The translations under genes and the position numbers were made by a program. The notes below the pieces were generated by a model that searched no databases, was not told the origin of the DNA, and saw nothing but the letters and a program-made list of their open reading frames with translations. A DNA stretch of 64,000 nt from Tritrichomonas musculus (taxonomy: Eukaryota; Parabasalia; Tritrichomonadida; Tritrichomonadidae). The stretch spans positions 3,038,001 through 3,102,000 of the forward strand of contig JAPFFF010000001.1 in NCBI GenBank assembly GCA_039105265.1, given 5' to 3'. This document shows, one piece after another, positions 1-8,935 of this stretch (positions are counted from its first letter, which is position 1; the number at the start of each line of letters is the position of its first letter).

Positions 1-3000
1 AGATTTGAAAATAGCCAATATATGTTCGTTTATTTTTGCACTTACTTTGCCCACAATACTTTGTTGAATCTTTAAAGTCATGGCATAATCCTCGTCCAAA
101 ATTCTTCCATCATATAGAATTACATCTCCTATTTGATACAAATTAGCGTCATCGACATAAAATAAATAGTCTCCGTGTGTTGCGAATTTGACGCATCCGT
201 TTTCTGAATCTACCTCTACAATGACACCAACAAATTCCTTCCATGAACCGTCTATGATTACAGAGCAAATACAGTCTGTGGTGTCTTCTGCTGTCGAACT
301 GACGAACATATTTTTTTGTTGGTCTCTTCTGTACACATGACCTGATAAAAATACCGGTTTTCCAATCTTATAGTCCGATATTTCTTCGCCCGCTTCTATC
401 GGGGCATAATGAGTAATCGTATTTGAACCATTTGATGATATTTTGCCAGAAACATATAAATTTGAATCAATTGTTGTATTTCTTGCAGTACCAAACATGC
501 TAAATGATTGAAATCTATGACCATCAACATATATAAATACTTCACCAGTATCAGCAGTTTTTGAAGACCTATACATAAAGACAGTATTATAAGTATCATT
601 ATATCCAAATCTAAATAAAGTAAGTGTATTTGAATCAATAGAACTAAAGAAACTTGCAATATTACTTTCGGTAGTATTAATTGTTAATGAACCATCATTA
701 TTTTTTGCTACATATTTTCCATCACATTCTGATTCCGTCAAATATTTATCGTCATTTTTGTACAAATTAGTGCTGATTTCTACTTTATCTTTATTAATCG
801 CTATTATTTTTGAACTATTCAAGAATAACGATAATTTTGGAATATTATTTTTTAATTCATACAATATTTCGCTCTTATTTGCCAAATCTAATCCAAAATT
901 TATAAGCGCTTGTTTTGCTGAACTTGATGAATAAATATCAAATATATTTAAGTCAGAACCTTTTATCATAACTCGTCCAGCAACTACTAACTGGTCTCTT
1001 ATTGTTGTTTTATATTTTTGAGATTTATATGTGCAGTTTATCATATCGACATCTTTATATTGTATCATAAATTCTTCAGTATAAGGCGCATATCTTAATG
1101 TGACATAACTATTTTCGTTACATAATCTTATATCTGGATAATATGGATTATTCACTATTAGCGATGGAGAATTATTTGTAAAAGTAGTAGATATCGATAA
1201 TGAACCATCATCATTTTTCTCTACATAGCCCGATAAGTCGACAGGTTCTGGAATCTCACTTTTTAACGCATATTTATCGTCACATTCTTTAATTTTATCA
1301 AGTAAGTTATAATACATTTTCATAGATGATTTTTCGCTTAATACTTCATAATCTTTTGCTTCATCAATATCATTTAACGTCATTGTTTCATAATCTTCAA
1401 TTTTAAATCTATAGCTTCTTGTTGTTTCATCTTTTAATACAGCGGCTTCTATAATCATATCTTGAAAAATTTCCCAAATATATCGTAAAATTAATAGTGA
1501 TGATAATACATTGTTGTCATTAACAGCTTCATGAATATTATTAAAGAATATTTCCTTATCCTCATCATATATTTTTTCATCTTTAAGTATTTCGATATTA
1601 TTGTTTGTTAAATCACTTTTCTGAGCAAAATTATTTTTTACGAAATTTATGTTTGGAATACAATATTCGTCATAAACTTCAGGTTCGTATGAATAACTTA
1701 CAGACTCTAGGTCCACAACATAATTTCCGTTATATCTGAATGTTCCACCGTAATAGAAAAAGTATATAGAAAAAGTATTTTCGCCTTTCTTGTAATGATA
1801 ATATTCCGCGTCTTCACTATCATACAAATATTCTCCTGAAATATCTTCATTATTACAAGAGCCTTTCACAAAAAGTGATGATTTCTTTAATATGTTGCAT
1901 AAATCTCTATCCAAGTTTGTGATATAAGTTCTTTTATCCTCATCATTTGTTGTTTCATTTACGAATTTTGTAGCGATTGATAATTCTTGAGATATTTTCT
2001 CAGTGGATAATATATCTGTTTTTAACGCATATTTTCCATCCGCTTCTTCCTTTGAAATATAACCCGATAAATCGACTGTTTTGAGCTGTTTCATATGATT
2101 ATCTATCAATTTTTTGACTGCCTTTGCTGTAATCAATTGTTTGTTAGTCAGTTCTTCGCCCAACAAAATCGGTTTCTGTTCTCTTGTCATCGACATAATC
2201 CAAACAGCTGAAGGACAATTTTCTGCATATACATCTAAATACGGAACATTTATCCGAAAATCTTCATACTCTCCGTCTATTTTAATCTCCTCATTGTCAT
2301 CAACTCCATAGCAAAGATATCGGAAACATTTCTTGTCAAACGCCTCTATTTCTTCAATAAATTCCAGCGCTGTTCGAATCTCTCTTGGAGCAGCAAGAAC
2401 ATCAACGTCCCGAACTATCGCCTCCGCTCCTTCCGAAACCTCTTCACCAGCAAAACAAAATCTTTTTACCTTTGATATTCCCTCTGCCGCCAACGATAAA
2501 AGCGCCTTTGGACCGCCGACAAAATTAACTGTGGCACCAGCTATACACACAACATCTTTGATATAATTAAACCAATTTGTCTTGTTTTTCATATCGTTTA
2601 GTTGTTTTTGGAGGTTTGAATAAAGATTTTGCAGCTCAGATATTCTATTATTTGCTATATCTACTGTATTTCCCAAAGAATTTAGAACAAAAAGATGAGA
2701 CTCAATATTTTCCCCAATAACGACGCCAGAAGTCTGTATATTACAGTTTGTGTATAAAGTACTGCATGCTTCAGGTCTTGGTACGACAGAATAATACCCA
2801 CATCCTGCTAGAAACTCAAAAGTATTTCCTCCTTCTTTATACGAAACATCTGGTATCGGAAAAATTACTTCTTTGTCAGAGGGCATATAAAGTATCAGGC
2901 CGCTTGCTGTGCAAGAGTCTCCTTCGGAGCCATAAGGAGGATTCCCAATATCTATTCGGCTATTGTAGTGGAAAGGAATATATTTATAACAATTTTCTGA

Positions 3001-4245
3001 AACAACTTTATAGCACGATTCTGACTCATAACTGCTATGAGAATACCCAAATTCAGAGGTATATTCTATTCCGTTTATATTTAGACTTGCCGAAAAATTA
3101 CATGACTCCTTCTTGGTACATTTCAGTAGAACACTCCAATATCCGTCTTTATCTTCGTATTTTGCCACTTCGCAATCGTTAAATGTACAAAGTCCTTTCT
3201 CAACAATGACTTCAAAAGGATTTTTGTCGGAATAATTATGTATCCAATTCCTTAGGACGTATCGATTTGTGTCGTTTTGCTCAATGAAAATTCCTTGATA
3301 TGTATGCTTGAAGAACTCAGTTTCTCCTTTGATTGATTTGGAGCCAGGAATATTGTATGACAAATTATTGCCGACCCATTCATTATTTTGCTTTGTGAGT
3401 TTGAAATCTGTACCAAATACCTCATCATGGAACTCAAAAGTTTGTCCATCTAAGAGCTTGTCAAATTCTTCGGTTCCGGGAATATAGCCCCAATCAGCAT
3501 AATAATATTGTTCATTTTCTGTGCAGCCATAAGACTTCATCTCATAGAAATTCGGTAAAGGGGAAGTATAAAGTTTGAGACAATTTTCTGCATCGATATT
3601 ATTACATTTGATATTTATGAGTCCAGATTCCTTGTTTGAAATATATTGCTTCACCTTTCCTGTAAAGTTTATTTTCATGAAACCAGAAGTAAAGAGGTCA
3701 AAAGGATTATCAAGAGATTCCTTACTCATATAAATTCGGGCGGATAATTCGTTTTCAATATAGGAAATTGCGTTATTTGAGTCGATTTTGGGATTCGTAA
3801 ATTTGCCGTTTTTTGCGTCTATTTTTGCTTCCCCGCCAGTCTTGCTGGGGTCTCCTACAGAGCCTAACGTTGAACAGTTTATTGTAAAAACATTTCCTGA
3901 ATAGTCAGATGGAATATCTATTTTAATTTCCAAAATATTGTATTCGTCATTTTCTGCTTTCGACAAGGAGTTTAAATCAAGGGAATAGGCGTCAAGACCA
4001 TCTTCATATGATAATTCATTAACTGAGCCAGGGGACATTTCCAAAGAGGTTATTCGTTCTTCATGATTGATTAATTGAGATTTCAGAGAGATTCCTCCCA
4101 AATTTATATCTCCTCCAACGGTCAAATCTTGTTCGATATCAGCTGTTTTGGCGCTTATTTCATCACAGTTTATTGAGGAAGGATTCTTTGAACCACCCAT
4201 AAATGCACCGTCTAAAGCGTTCTGTTTAGTCAGTATTGCAGTCAT
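1..4245 (-). CDS. Giant fibre-like protein, 3' end outside window
   Basis: One frame is open from the ATG at 4245 to base 1, at least 1415 residues, and continues off the left edge. The protein begins MTAILTKQNALDGAFMGG. It contains phage-tail-like short repeats: SKEEADGKYALKT near residue 725 and TESECDGKYVAKN near residue 1170, with DGSLxIxTT stretches after similar units. Between them lie long beta-rich, cysteine-containing segments without known motifs. The last visible part has a beta-rich module with KFATHGDYLFYV. The role is inferred to be a virion fibre or host-attachment protein: it sits at the same place relative to the MCP as the fibre genes of element B, and the repeat resembles the phage tail repeat (PTR) family. 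Specific receptor function cannot be read. Confidence 0.75.
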   Translation of the reverse strand, partial: MTAILTKQNALDGAFMGGSKNPSSINCDEISAKTADIEQDLTVGGDINLGGISLKSQLINHEERITSLEMSPGSVNELSYEDGLDAYSLDLNSLSKAENDEYNILEIKIDIPSDYSGNVFTINCSTLGSVGDPSKTGGEAKIDAKNGKFTNPKIDSNNAISYIENELSARIYMSKESLDNPFDLFTSGFMKINFTGKVKQYISNKESGLINIKCNNIDAENCLKLYTSPLPNFYEMKSYGCTENEQYYYADWGYIPGTEEFDKLLDGQTFEFHDEVFGTDFKLTKQNNEWVGNNLSYNIPGSKSIKGETEFFKHTYQGIFIEQNDTNRYVLRNWIHNYSDKNPFEVIVEKGLCTFNDCEVAKYEDKDGYWSVLLKCTKKESCNFSASLNINGIEYTSEFGYSHSSYESESCYKVVSENCYKYIPFHYNSRIDIGNPPYGSEGDSCTASGLILYMPSDKEVIFPIPDVSYKEGGNTFEFLAGCGYYSVVPRPEACSTLYTNCNIQTSGVVIGENIESHLFVLNSLGNTVDIANNRISELQNLYSNLQKQLNDMKNKTNWFNYIKDVVCIAGATVNFVGGPKALLSLAAEGISKVKRFCFAGEEVSEGAEAIVRDVDVLAAPREIRTALEFIEEIEAFDKKCFRYLCYGVDDNEEIKIDGEYEDFRINVPYLDVYAENCPSAVWIMSMTREQKPILLGEELTNKQLITAKAVKKLIDNHMKQLKTVDLSGYISKEEADGKYALKTDILSTEKISQELSIATKFVNETTNDEDKRTYITNLDRDLCNILKKSSLFVKGSCNNEDISGEYLYDSEDAEYYHYKKGENTFSIYFFYYGGTFRYNGNYVVDLESVSYSYEPEVYDEYCIPNINFVKNNFAQKSDLTNNNIEILKDEKIYDEDKEIFFNNIHEAVNDNNVLSSLLILRYIWEIFQDMIIEAAVLKDETTRSYRFKIEDYETMTLNDIDEAKDYEVLSEKSSMKMYYNLLDKIKECDDKYALKSEIPEPVDLSGYVEKNDDGSLSISTTFTNNSPSLIVNNPYYPDIRLCNENSYVTLRYAPYTEEFMIQYKDVDMINCTYKSQKYKTTIRDQLVVAGRVMIKGSDLNIFDIYSSSSAKQALINFGLDLANKSEILYELKNNIPKLSLFLNSSKIIAINKDKVEISTNLYKNDDKYLTESECDGKYVAKNNDGSLTINTTESNIASFFSSIDSNTLTLFRFGYNDTYNTVFMYRSSKTADTGEVFIYVDGHRFQSFSMFGTARNTTIDSNLYVSGKISSNGSNTITHYAPIEAGEEISDYKIGKPVFLSGHVYRRDQQKNMFVSSTAEDTTDCICSVIIDGSWKEFVGVIVEVDSENGCVKFATHGDYLFYVDDANLYQIGDVILYDGRILDEDYAMTLKIQQSIVGKVSAKINEHILAIFKS

Positions 4246-4298
4246 CGTTTAGATAAAATTAAACGCTGAGAGCTTGCGCATCATTTATTTAGTATTAA

Positions 4299-4631
4299 AT
4301 GCCCAAGACATACTTCATTACCAAGAAATACAACAATATTTTGCCCTCAGAATTCACAAATTCATTGAATAAACGATATATTTCCTTCCAATATTGTCGA
4401 GCCACCTGTAATGGATATCTGGACGGAGAAACAGAAATGCACGCTTCATTTATTCAAAGAGATGAGTACGAAGATTCTCTTGTCTGGTACGCCAATTTGA
4501 CTCCTCCAGACGACAATAGGAAATACGAATTTGTCGGGACAAAAAGAGAGTTTAGGATATGGTTCACAGACGCAGAAGGGAACGAAATAAAGCCTGACAA
4601 TTTCACTGTTTTCTTGAAGTTAGAGTATTAA
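4299..4631 (+). CDS. Small beta-rich virion-associated protein (110 aa)
   Basis: A 110-residue protein rich in predicted beta strands. It matches the C-terminal two thirds of the 164-aa protein at 21167-21661: both share FQYCR, a PRD/QRDEYEDSLV-like segment, a PPDDNRKY/VPDDNRKY segment, a W/VWFTD turn and end in FLKLxY. The gene starts 54 bases from the fibre gene start on the other strand, so the two may share a promoter; TCATTTATTT lies 15 bases before the ATG. The same pairing with fibre genes in element B suggests a penton-, fibre-base- or vertex-associated role, which is inference. No database family was recognised. Confidence 0.7.
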   Translation: MPKTYFITKKYNNILPSEFTNSLNKRYISFQYCRATCNGYLDGETEMHASFIQRDEYEDSLVWYANLTPPDDNRKYEFVGTKREFRIWFTDAEGNEIKPDNFTVFLKLEY

Positions 4632-4692
4632 GTCATTTATGACTCTTTACTGAGCATGTGCAAGTATTGAGTGCAAAAAAATATTTGTTAGT

Positions 4693-5433
4693 TTAGATAT
4701 TTTTAAAGTATTGTTCAATCAAATCGTGAAGCTTAGGTAAATGCTCTATCCTGATATCAACACAATTACCTGAATTTACGATTTTGTAATCATCTGTACC
4801 AAACGAGGATTTAATAATTTTTTTGATATTAAGGTTGGGAGTCATTGATATAGGAAGGTCATCTTTGAAATAAAATCGTTCGGTTTCATTATCATGATTA
4901 ACTACCTTTCTCCAAGTAGATTTGTGGCGGCGAACGAGATGGAGCCTTATAATACCTTCTTTATTGATATCCTCTTTGAAAATCAAATAACGGTAATCAT
5001 TTTTGTTGTTATCAGGTACTGCACGTGGTTTGAGTTCATCAATTTGCTGCTGTTGTTGTTTGCGTTCACGTTCAAATTGGGAATCTAAAAGTTTGGCGAT
5101 ATAGATTGCATATTTTCTACTCGCCCAGCACGCAAAATCATTAACAAGAAGTCTGTGAATATATGTTCCTTGAAGTTGTGGTAGTTCAATATTTGGTCTA
5201 TTTTGTATCAAATCATCGGGACAGCAATTTTGCTGTTCGCATAATTCATCAATGATTTCTTTTGTTTCGACTAATTGTTTCCATCGATATGCTTGTTTGT
5301 TGGATTTACAGGCAATGATGATGCTTTGAGCTTGATACATATCATCTTTTATTGAATGTATGATTCTTAGGTGTGCATTGTATTGAATGAATTCATAGTC
5401 ATCATTAATTTGTTCCACGTTTATTGAAGCCAT
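4693..5433 (-). CDS. KilA-N domain protein
   Basis: A 246-residue protein. Residues about 60-120 match the C-terminal half of the KilA-N fold, with the typical GTYIHRLLVNDFACWASRKY block followed by an amphipathic helix and a Q-rich linker (about 123-133). The C-terminal 100 residues are a separate mixed alpha/beta domain that could be one of the partner domains often fused to KilA-N in large DNA viruses. KilA-N proteins of poxviruses and phages bind DNA; here a regulatory or genome-associated role is inferred. It lies between the MCP and the small beta-rich gene of element A, a position taken in element B by the caspase-like gene. Start is the first ATG after a short leader. Confidence 0.75.
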   Translation of the reverse strand: MASINVEQINDDYEFIQYNAHLRIIHSIKDDMYQAQSIIIACKSNKQAYRWKQLVETKEIIDELCEQQNCCPDDLIQNRPNIELPQLQGTYIHRLLVNDFACWASRKYAIYIAKLLDSQFERERKQQQQQIDELKPRAVPDNNKNDYRYLIFKEDINKEGIIRLHLVRRHKSTWRKVVNHDNETERFYFKDDLPISMTPNLNIKKIIKSSFGTDDYKIVNSGNCVDIRIEHLPKLHDLIEQYFKNI

Positions 5434-5478
5434 TTGCGTTGAGGATAAAAAAATATTTAGAATAAAGATTTAAACAAT

Positions 5479-7368
5479 TTACTCTTTTCCTGCTGGAATG
5501 CCTGTTTGATAATATTCGACTCCATTAACGCTCCAAGTAAAGTATGTATCAGAACAAATCCAGGCTTCTGGTGACGGAGGATGCATGTTGGGATATTCTG
5601 GGTCGGGAATAAAGTATGTGTCATCATCGCCACGATACATTGGCTGACCTCTGAACGTAACGGTTATTGAGGTACTTCCAGTATCTATTCCGTCAAATAC
5701 ATAGCCTGCATTGCTTCTTTCGAGTTGGAAGTTTATGCCAAAAGATGTTCCGTCAGAGCGGCAATTTGTATATCGTTTTCCTGTTGCTGGGTCGTTTAAT
5801 GGTTGCGTGAAAGAGTCTTCAAATTCTTGTGTGGCTTCTAAGGCTCCATCTAGTTCGTTTGCGATAAGTTGATGTTGATAAAATCTTGCAGCACAAGTAT
5901 TGGCAAATTCTGTGTCTGGATATGTTCTTTTATTGACTACAAGCTGGACATTTTGATACATAATATTGTCGAAACAAGTAATGTCAGCAGGAGATTTTGG
6001 AAACATCATCGTGATATTTGTCGCATTTCTCAATGGAATTGACTTACTGACTTCGAGACCGTTTACTTTGGCAGTTCCTTCGAAAATTTCTCTTGTAAGT
6101 TCCTGAGATGGAATCAATAAAGGAGTTTGTAATTCTCTGACAAGTCCTTGATAAACATCTGGTTTGAGACCAAAACCTGCCAAATTTGAACGACCTAATT
6201 GAATAGTTCCTCCAAGGACATCTAAAGTAATTTTCTCTGTTTTGAGATTAATATTGTCCGATTTTGTTGTGGCAAGTAAGGCGCCTTTCAATTCACTTTT
6301 GATAATTTTGACCGTATCTCCTGGATCCAATGGTTTGTCTGGATTAGCTGCTGCGATTAACTCTGCAAATTCTTTTTTATTGACATCATCTCTTGAAACT
6401 CCATATTTTGTAAATTCTTCGTCAGTATATCCGAAATCAATTGTTGGATGTTCCAAAACATCGTCATCATAGACATTTGCGCCTTTGTATCTTTGGTACT
6501 CGATATGAAGTTTTTGGGAAGGAGTTGGTTTGGCAGAATAATGAGAAACAATAACAGATGGACGGCCTATTTGTGTGAATTTTCTTGATATTGGGATGAC
6601 AGCAGGCATTTCTTCGGCAATTTCTTTGTCTTCCAAAAATTGTAGAGTTTCCTTAACGATATTTGGATTGATTTGTGCCCAGACAAGAGCGCGTAAAGAT
6701 GTTTTGACCTCTTCTTCTATCTCTCCGCAAATTGCGTTTGGATATAACTGCCATGCCTGAAGAGCCAGTTGGTCGACAAATGGGATGGTTAATTCAATGG
6801 TAAATTTATGTGGTTGTCCATCAGCAATATCCTTTAAATCGACATAACAACCGCATACCGAAGGGGAGAATTGACTGACATTTTCCCAAGTTGAATGAGA
6901 ATATTTTGATGTTGCTTTTGCATCACGAGGCTTGATGGAGTTATAGGCGAAAGATTCTCTTTGGAGTTCGTCTTGTCGATATGCGCCTAAGAGTTTATCA
7001 TTTATCCAGAAGCGACAATCTTCATAAAATTCTACAGCATTCTTGAATCCGACAAATATTTTCATCAATCCATTTGTGTCTGCTGAGACGTCAATAGGTT
7101 GGGACAATTTAATGATGAAATCAAGGAGAATTGTGGTAAAAGACTTTTCAATTTGGGTGATTGTATGGCCGGAATGAGATAATTTGATACGTGTTTTTGT
7201 GCCGACTGGGAGTGGGGCGTCTTTGTCTTTGAACTCTTCCATGACGAAAGAAAATGTATTGTCTCCTCCGTTTCTTTGAATGAGATTTCGTAATTTTGAC
7301 TGGAAAAATGAGAGAACATCGCCTTCATCATTTCCTAAATTTTTGGTCTGTGCGTTGTAGTAGGTCAT
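5479..7368 (-). CDS. Major capsid protein, PLV type (MCP1)
   Basis: A 629-residue protein, within the size range of double-jelly-roll capsid proteins of Polintons and PLVs. It is clearly homologous to the two MCP copies of element B: shared N-terminus (MTYxNAQ..N.GN.EGD.L.FF), GGDNTFS, HTI.QIEKSF, VGFK.AVE, RESFAYN, LQAWxLYPNAI, SIPLRNATNITMMFP, ANELDG, LERSNAGYVFDG and a C-terminal CSDTYFTWSV..GIPAG. Motifs GFKDA...ESF also connect it to the MCP of element C. It would form the hexon-like capsid lattice. Neighbours are the small virion peptide (divergent, 70 bp away) and the KilA-N gene. Double-jelly-roll fold is inferred from homology and gene context, not directly readable. Confidence 0.85.
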   Translation of the reverse strand: MTYYNAQTKNLGNDEGDVLSFFQSKLRNLIQRNGGDNTFSFVMEEFKDKDAPLPVGTKTRIKLSHSGHTITQIEKSFTTILLDFIIKLSQPIDVSADTNGLMKIFVGFKNAVEFYEDCRFWINDKLLGAYRQDELQRESFAYNSIKPRDAKATSKYSHSTWENVSQFSPSVCGCYVDLKDIADGQPHKFTIELTIPFVDQLALQAWQLYPNAICGEIEEEVKTSLRALVWAQINPNIVKETLQFLEDKEIAEEMPAVIPISRKFTQIGRPSVIVSHYSAKPTPSQKLHIEYQRYKGANVYDDDVLEHPTIDFGYTDEEFTKYGVSRDDVNKKEFAELIAAANPDKPLDPGDTVKIIKSELKGALLATTKSDNINLKTEKITLDVLGGTIQLGRSNLAGFGLKPDVYQGLVRELQTPLLIPSQELTREIFEGTAKVNGLEVSKSIPLRNATNITMMFPKSPADITCFDNIMYQNVQLVVNKRTYPDTEFANTCAARFYQHQLIANELDGALEATQEFEDSFTQPLNDPATGKRYTNCRSDGTSFGINFQLERSNAGYVFDGIDTGSTSITVTFRGQPMYRGDDDTYFIPDPEYPNMHPPSPEAWICSDTYFTWSVNGVEYYQTGIPAGKE

Positions 7369-7438
7369 TTGATTTAATATAAAAATGACAATAAAGGAGT
7401 TGTAAAGTTTGTTATATGAACATTTTACTTAAAAGGAA

Positions 7439-7744
7439 ATGGCATTCGGAAGTTGGTTTAAAAACATCATTAACGGAGCAAAAAACGTAATCGGAAAAGC
7501 ATTACCGGTACTGAAAAAAGGTGCTGAAATTGTGTCAAAAGTCGCTCCAGTACTTGGCGGGGCGATAGGAGGACCTGTAGGAAATGTAATCAATAAAATA
7601 GGCGATTATGCAGGAAAATTTGCTGGAGGAAAGTCTTTGGGAGTAAACGGAGCGGGTATACGACAGACAAATAATAGTTGGTCTCAGCCTATTAATGGTC
7701 CAGTAACTAATCCAGGAAGATTTGATATTCCTTTGTTGAAGTAA
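7439..7744 (+). CDS. MAFGS-family amphipathic virion peptide
   Basis: A 101-residue basic, glycine-rich protein beginning MAFGSWFKNIINGAKNVIGK. The first 30 residues can form an amphipathic helix, followed by a GGAIGGPVG hydrophobic stretch. Two relatives occur in element B (15793-16080 and 41468-41725) and all share the MAFGSxFKxxKxG start. Small amphipathic, membrane-active proteins (adenovirus pVI-like) are standard in polinton and adintovirus capsid operons, so an internal minor capsid or membrane-lytic role is inferred. It is divergent from MCP1. Start is ATG at 7439 after AAAAGGAA. Confidence 0.7.
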   Translation: MAFGSWFKNIINGAKNVIGKALPVLKKGAEIVSKVAPVLGGAIGGPVGNVINKIGDYAGKFAGGKSLGVNGAGIRQTNNSWSQPINGPVTNPGRFDIPLLK

Positions 7745-7776
7745 GATGAATTTTATTTGTGTTTATTGAAAAGGAA

Positions 7777-8133
7777 ATGAACGACATCAAAGTAATCGAG
7801 CCTATCTCAAAACATACAAAAGAGTTTGATACAGTTGATGAATTCAATTTATACTATAACAAGAATAAAGAAGAGATGGATAAACTTACGACGCATAAAC
7901 TCAATAAATTATATCTCATAAAAGGGTATCGAATAACGAGAATCAAGAATGTGTTGAGCCTCAAAAAAATGAAGCAAAATGCACAATATGATATTGACAA
8001 CGAGTTAGATGAACTAAAAAAAGAGATACAGCAAATGAAAGAAACAATAAATAACATCATACATTTCTTAAATCCTCAGACTGAAATTGAGGTTTCTCCC
8101 CCCTCTGATACCTGTACAATTAGGCAGGAATGA
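7777..8133 (+). CDS. Small coiled-coil protein with LTTHKLNK motif
   Basis: A 118-residue protein from ATG 7777 (an upstream in-frame GTG at 7759 is not a plausible eukaryotic start). Its first 70 residues match the 169-aa protein at 15086-15595: EP..K...EF.T.DEFN..Y....EE.DKLTTHKLNK.Y..KGYRIT.IK.VL.LK. The second half is a short coiled coil and a polar tail. The conserved N-terminal block looks like a compact helical domain of unknown function. The gene follows the virion peptide in both A and B and overlaps the end of the ATPase gene convergently by 58 bases, which suggests a virion-morphogenesis role by context only. Confidence 0.7.
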   Translation: MNDIKVIEPISKHTKEFDTVDEFNLYYNKNKEEMDKLTTHKLNKLYLIKGYRITRIKNVLSLKKMKQNAQYDIDNELDELKKEIQQMKETINNIIHFLNPQTEIEVSPPSDTCTIRQE

Positions 8134-8891
8134 GAATCTGGATTGTAATTTTTTTCTTCAGACAATTGCCTATACATATTGTAGAACTCCTCAAAGTCCA
8201 AATTACTTGCTGATTGGGAATAAATATAGTGTAGTTGTTGACGGTTGAAGCAAGGGAAAACGAACAAAGTTGTAATCTCATTTTTGATATGCGGTTTGAT
8301 GCCTTTCCATCCTTGAATCAATAAAAAGTAGGAAATATTTGTGTGTCTGCATCTTCGGAGCTGTTGGGAGAAAAACGATTCTTCGGAAGAAAATAGTTTG
8401 TTGTTTGAAATATCGTCAAAAAGTATCAGTGTATGGAGAAAATCTTTGCTGAAATCAGTAATGTGAAGGACCTTAAACATATCATTTTTTTGTCCATCAT
8501 CTAATCGTTCCTCCAATCCTTCCCGCTTAACAAGATAGTAGAGGTTCTTTGCAGCAATTAATTCAGTGATAAAATCGACGGCCATCTTCTCGGAAACGGT
8601 AATATATGGTATTTTGATGAGGTGTTTGAGAGATTGGAAACTCCTATCGTTTTCGTCGCCATTTTTCGTGATATAGATTAGTAAGTGATGTGTGTCGAGC
8701 AGGCCTATTTTGATGATTTCTTGGAGAGCGATAACAGTTTTTCCAGAATTTTGTTTCCCGACAATTACATTTACAGAATTGTATTTGATATGAATATCAT
8801 CGTGGATTGGTTCGATTAATGCACCCGATAAATTGTTTGCGTTTTGTTTCAAAGTTTCTGAGACAATAGAATTTATTACTTTTAAACTCAT
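8076..8891 (-). CDS. A32-like genome-packaging ATPase (element A)
   Basis: A 271-residue P-loop NTPase. Walker A is VGKQNSGKT at residues about 44-52, Walker B is TLILFDD near residue 155, and a conserved LRRCRHTN segment follows, typical of the FtsK-HerA related packaging ATPases of Polintons, PLVs and virophages. It would drive DNA into preformed capsids at the vertex. It is about 60% similar by eye to the ATPase at 12771-13682 of element B, differing mainly by lacking the 50-residue acidic N-terminal extension. The 3' end overlaps the convergent coiled-coil gene. Confidence 0.88.
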   Translation of the reverse strand: MSLKVINSIVSETLKQNANNLSGALIEPIHDDIHIKYNSVNVIVGKQNSGKTVIALQEIIKIGLLDTHHLLIYITKNGDENDRSFQSLKHLIKIPYITVSEKMAVDFITELIAAKNLYYLVKREGLEERLDDGQKNDMFKVLHITDFSKDFLHTLILFDDISNNKLFSSEESFFSQQLRRCRHTNISYFLLIQGWKGIKPHIKNEITTLFVFPCFNRQQLHYIYSQSASNLDFEEFYNMYRQLSEEKNYNPDSHSCLIVQVSEGGETSISV

Positions 8892-8935
8892 TTACTTCTC
8901 AAAAGACTGCAAAAAAATGTTTAGGAGTGATATGT

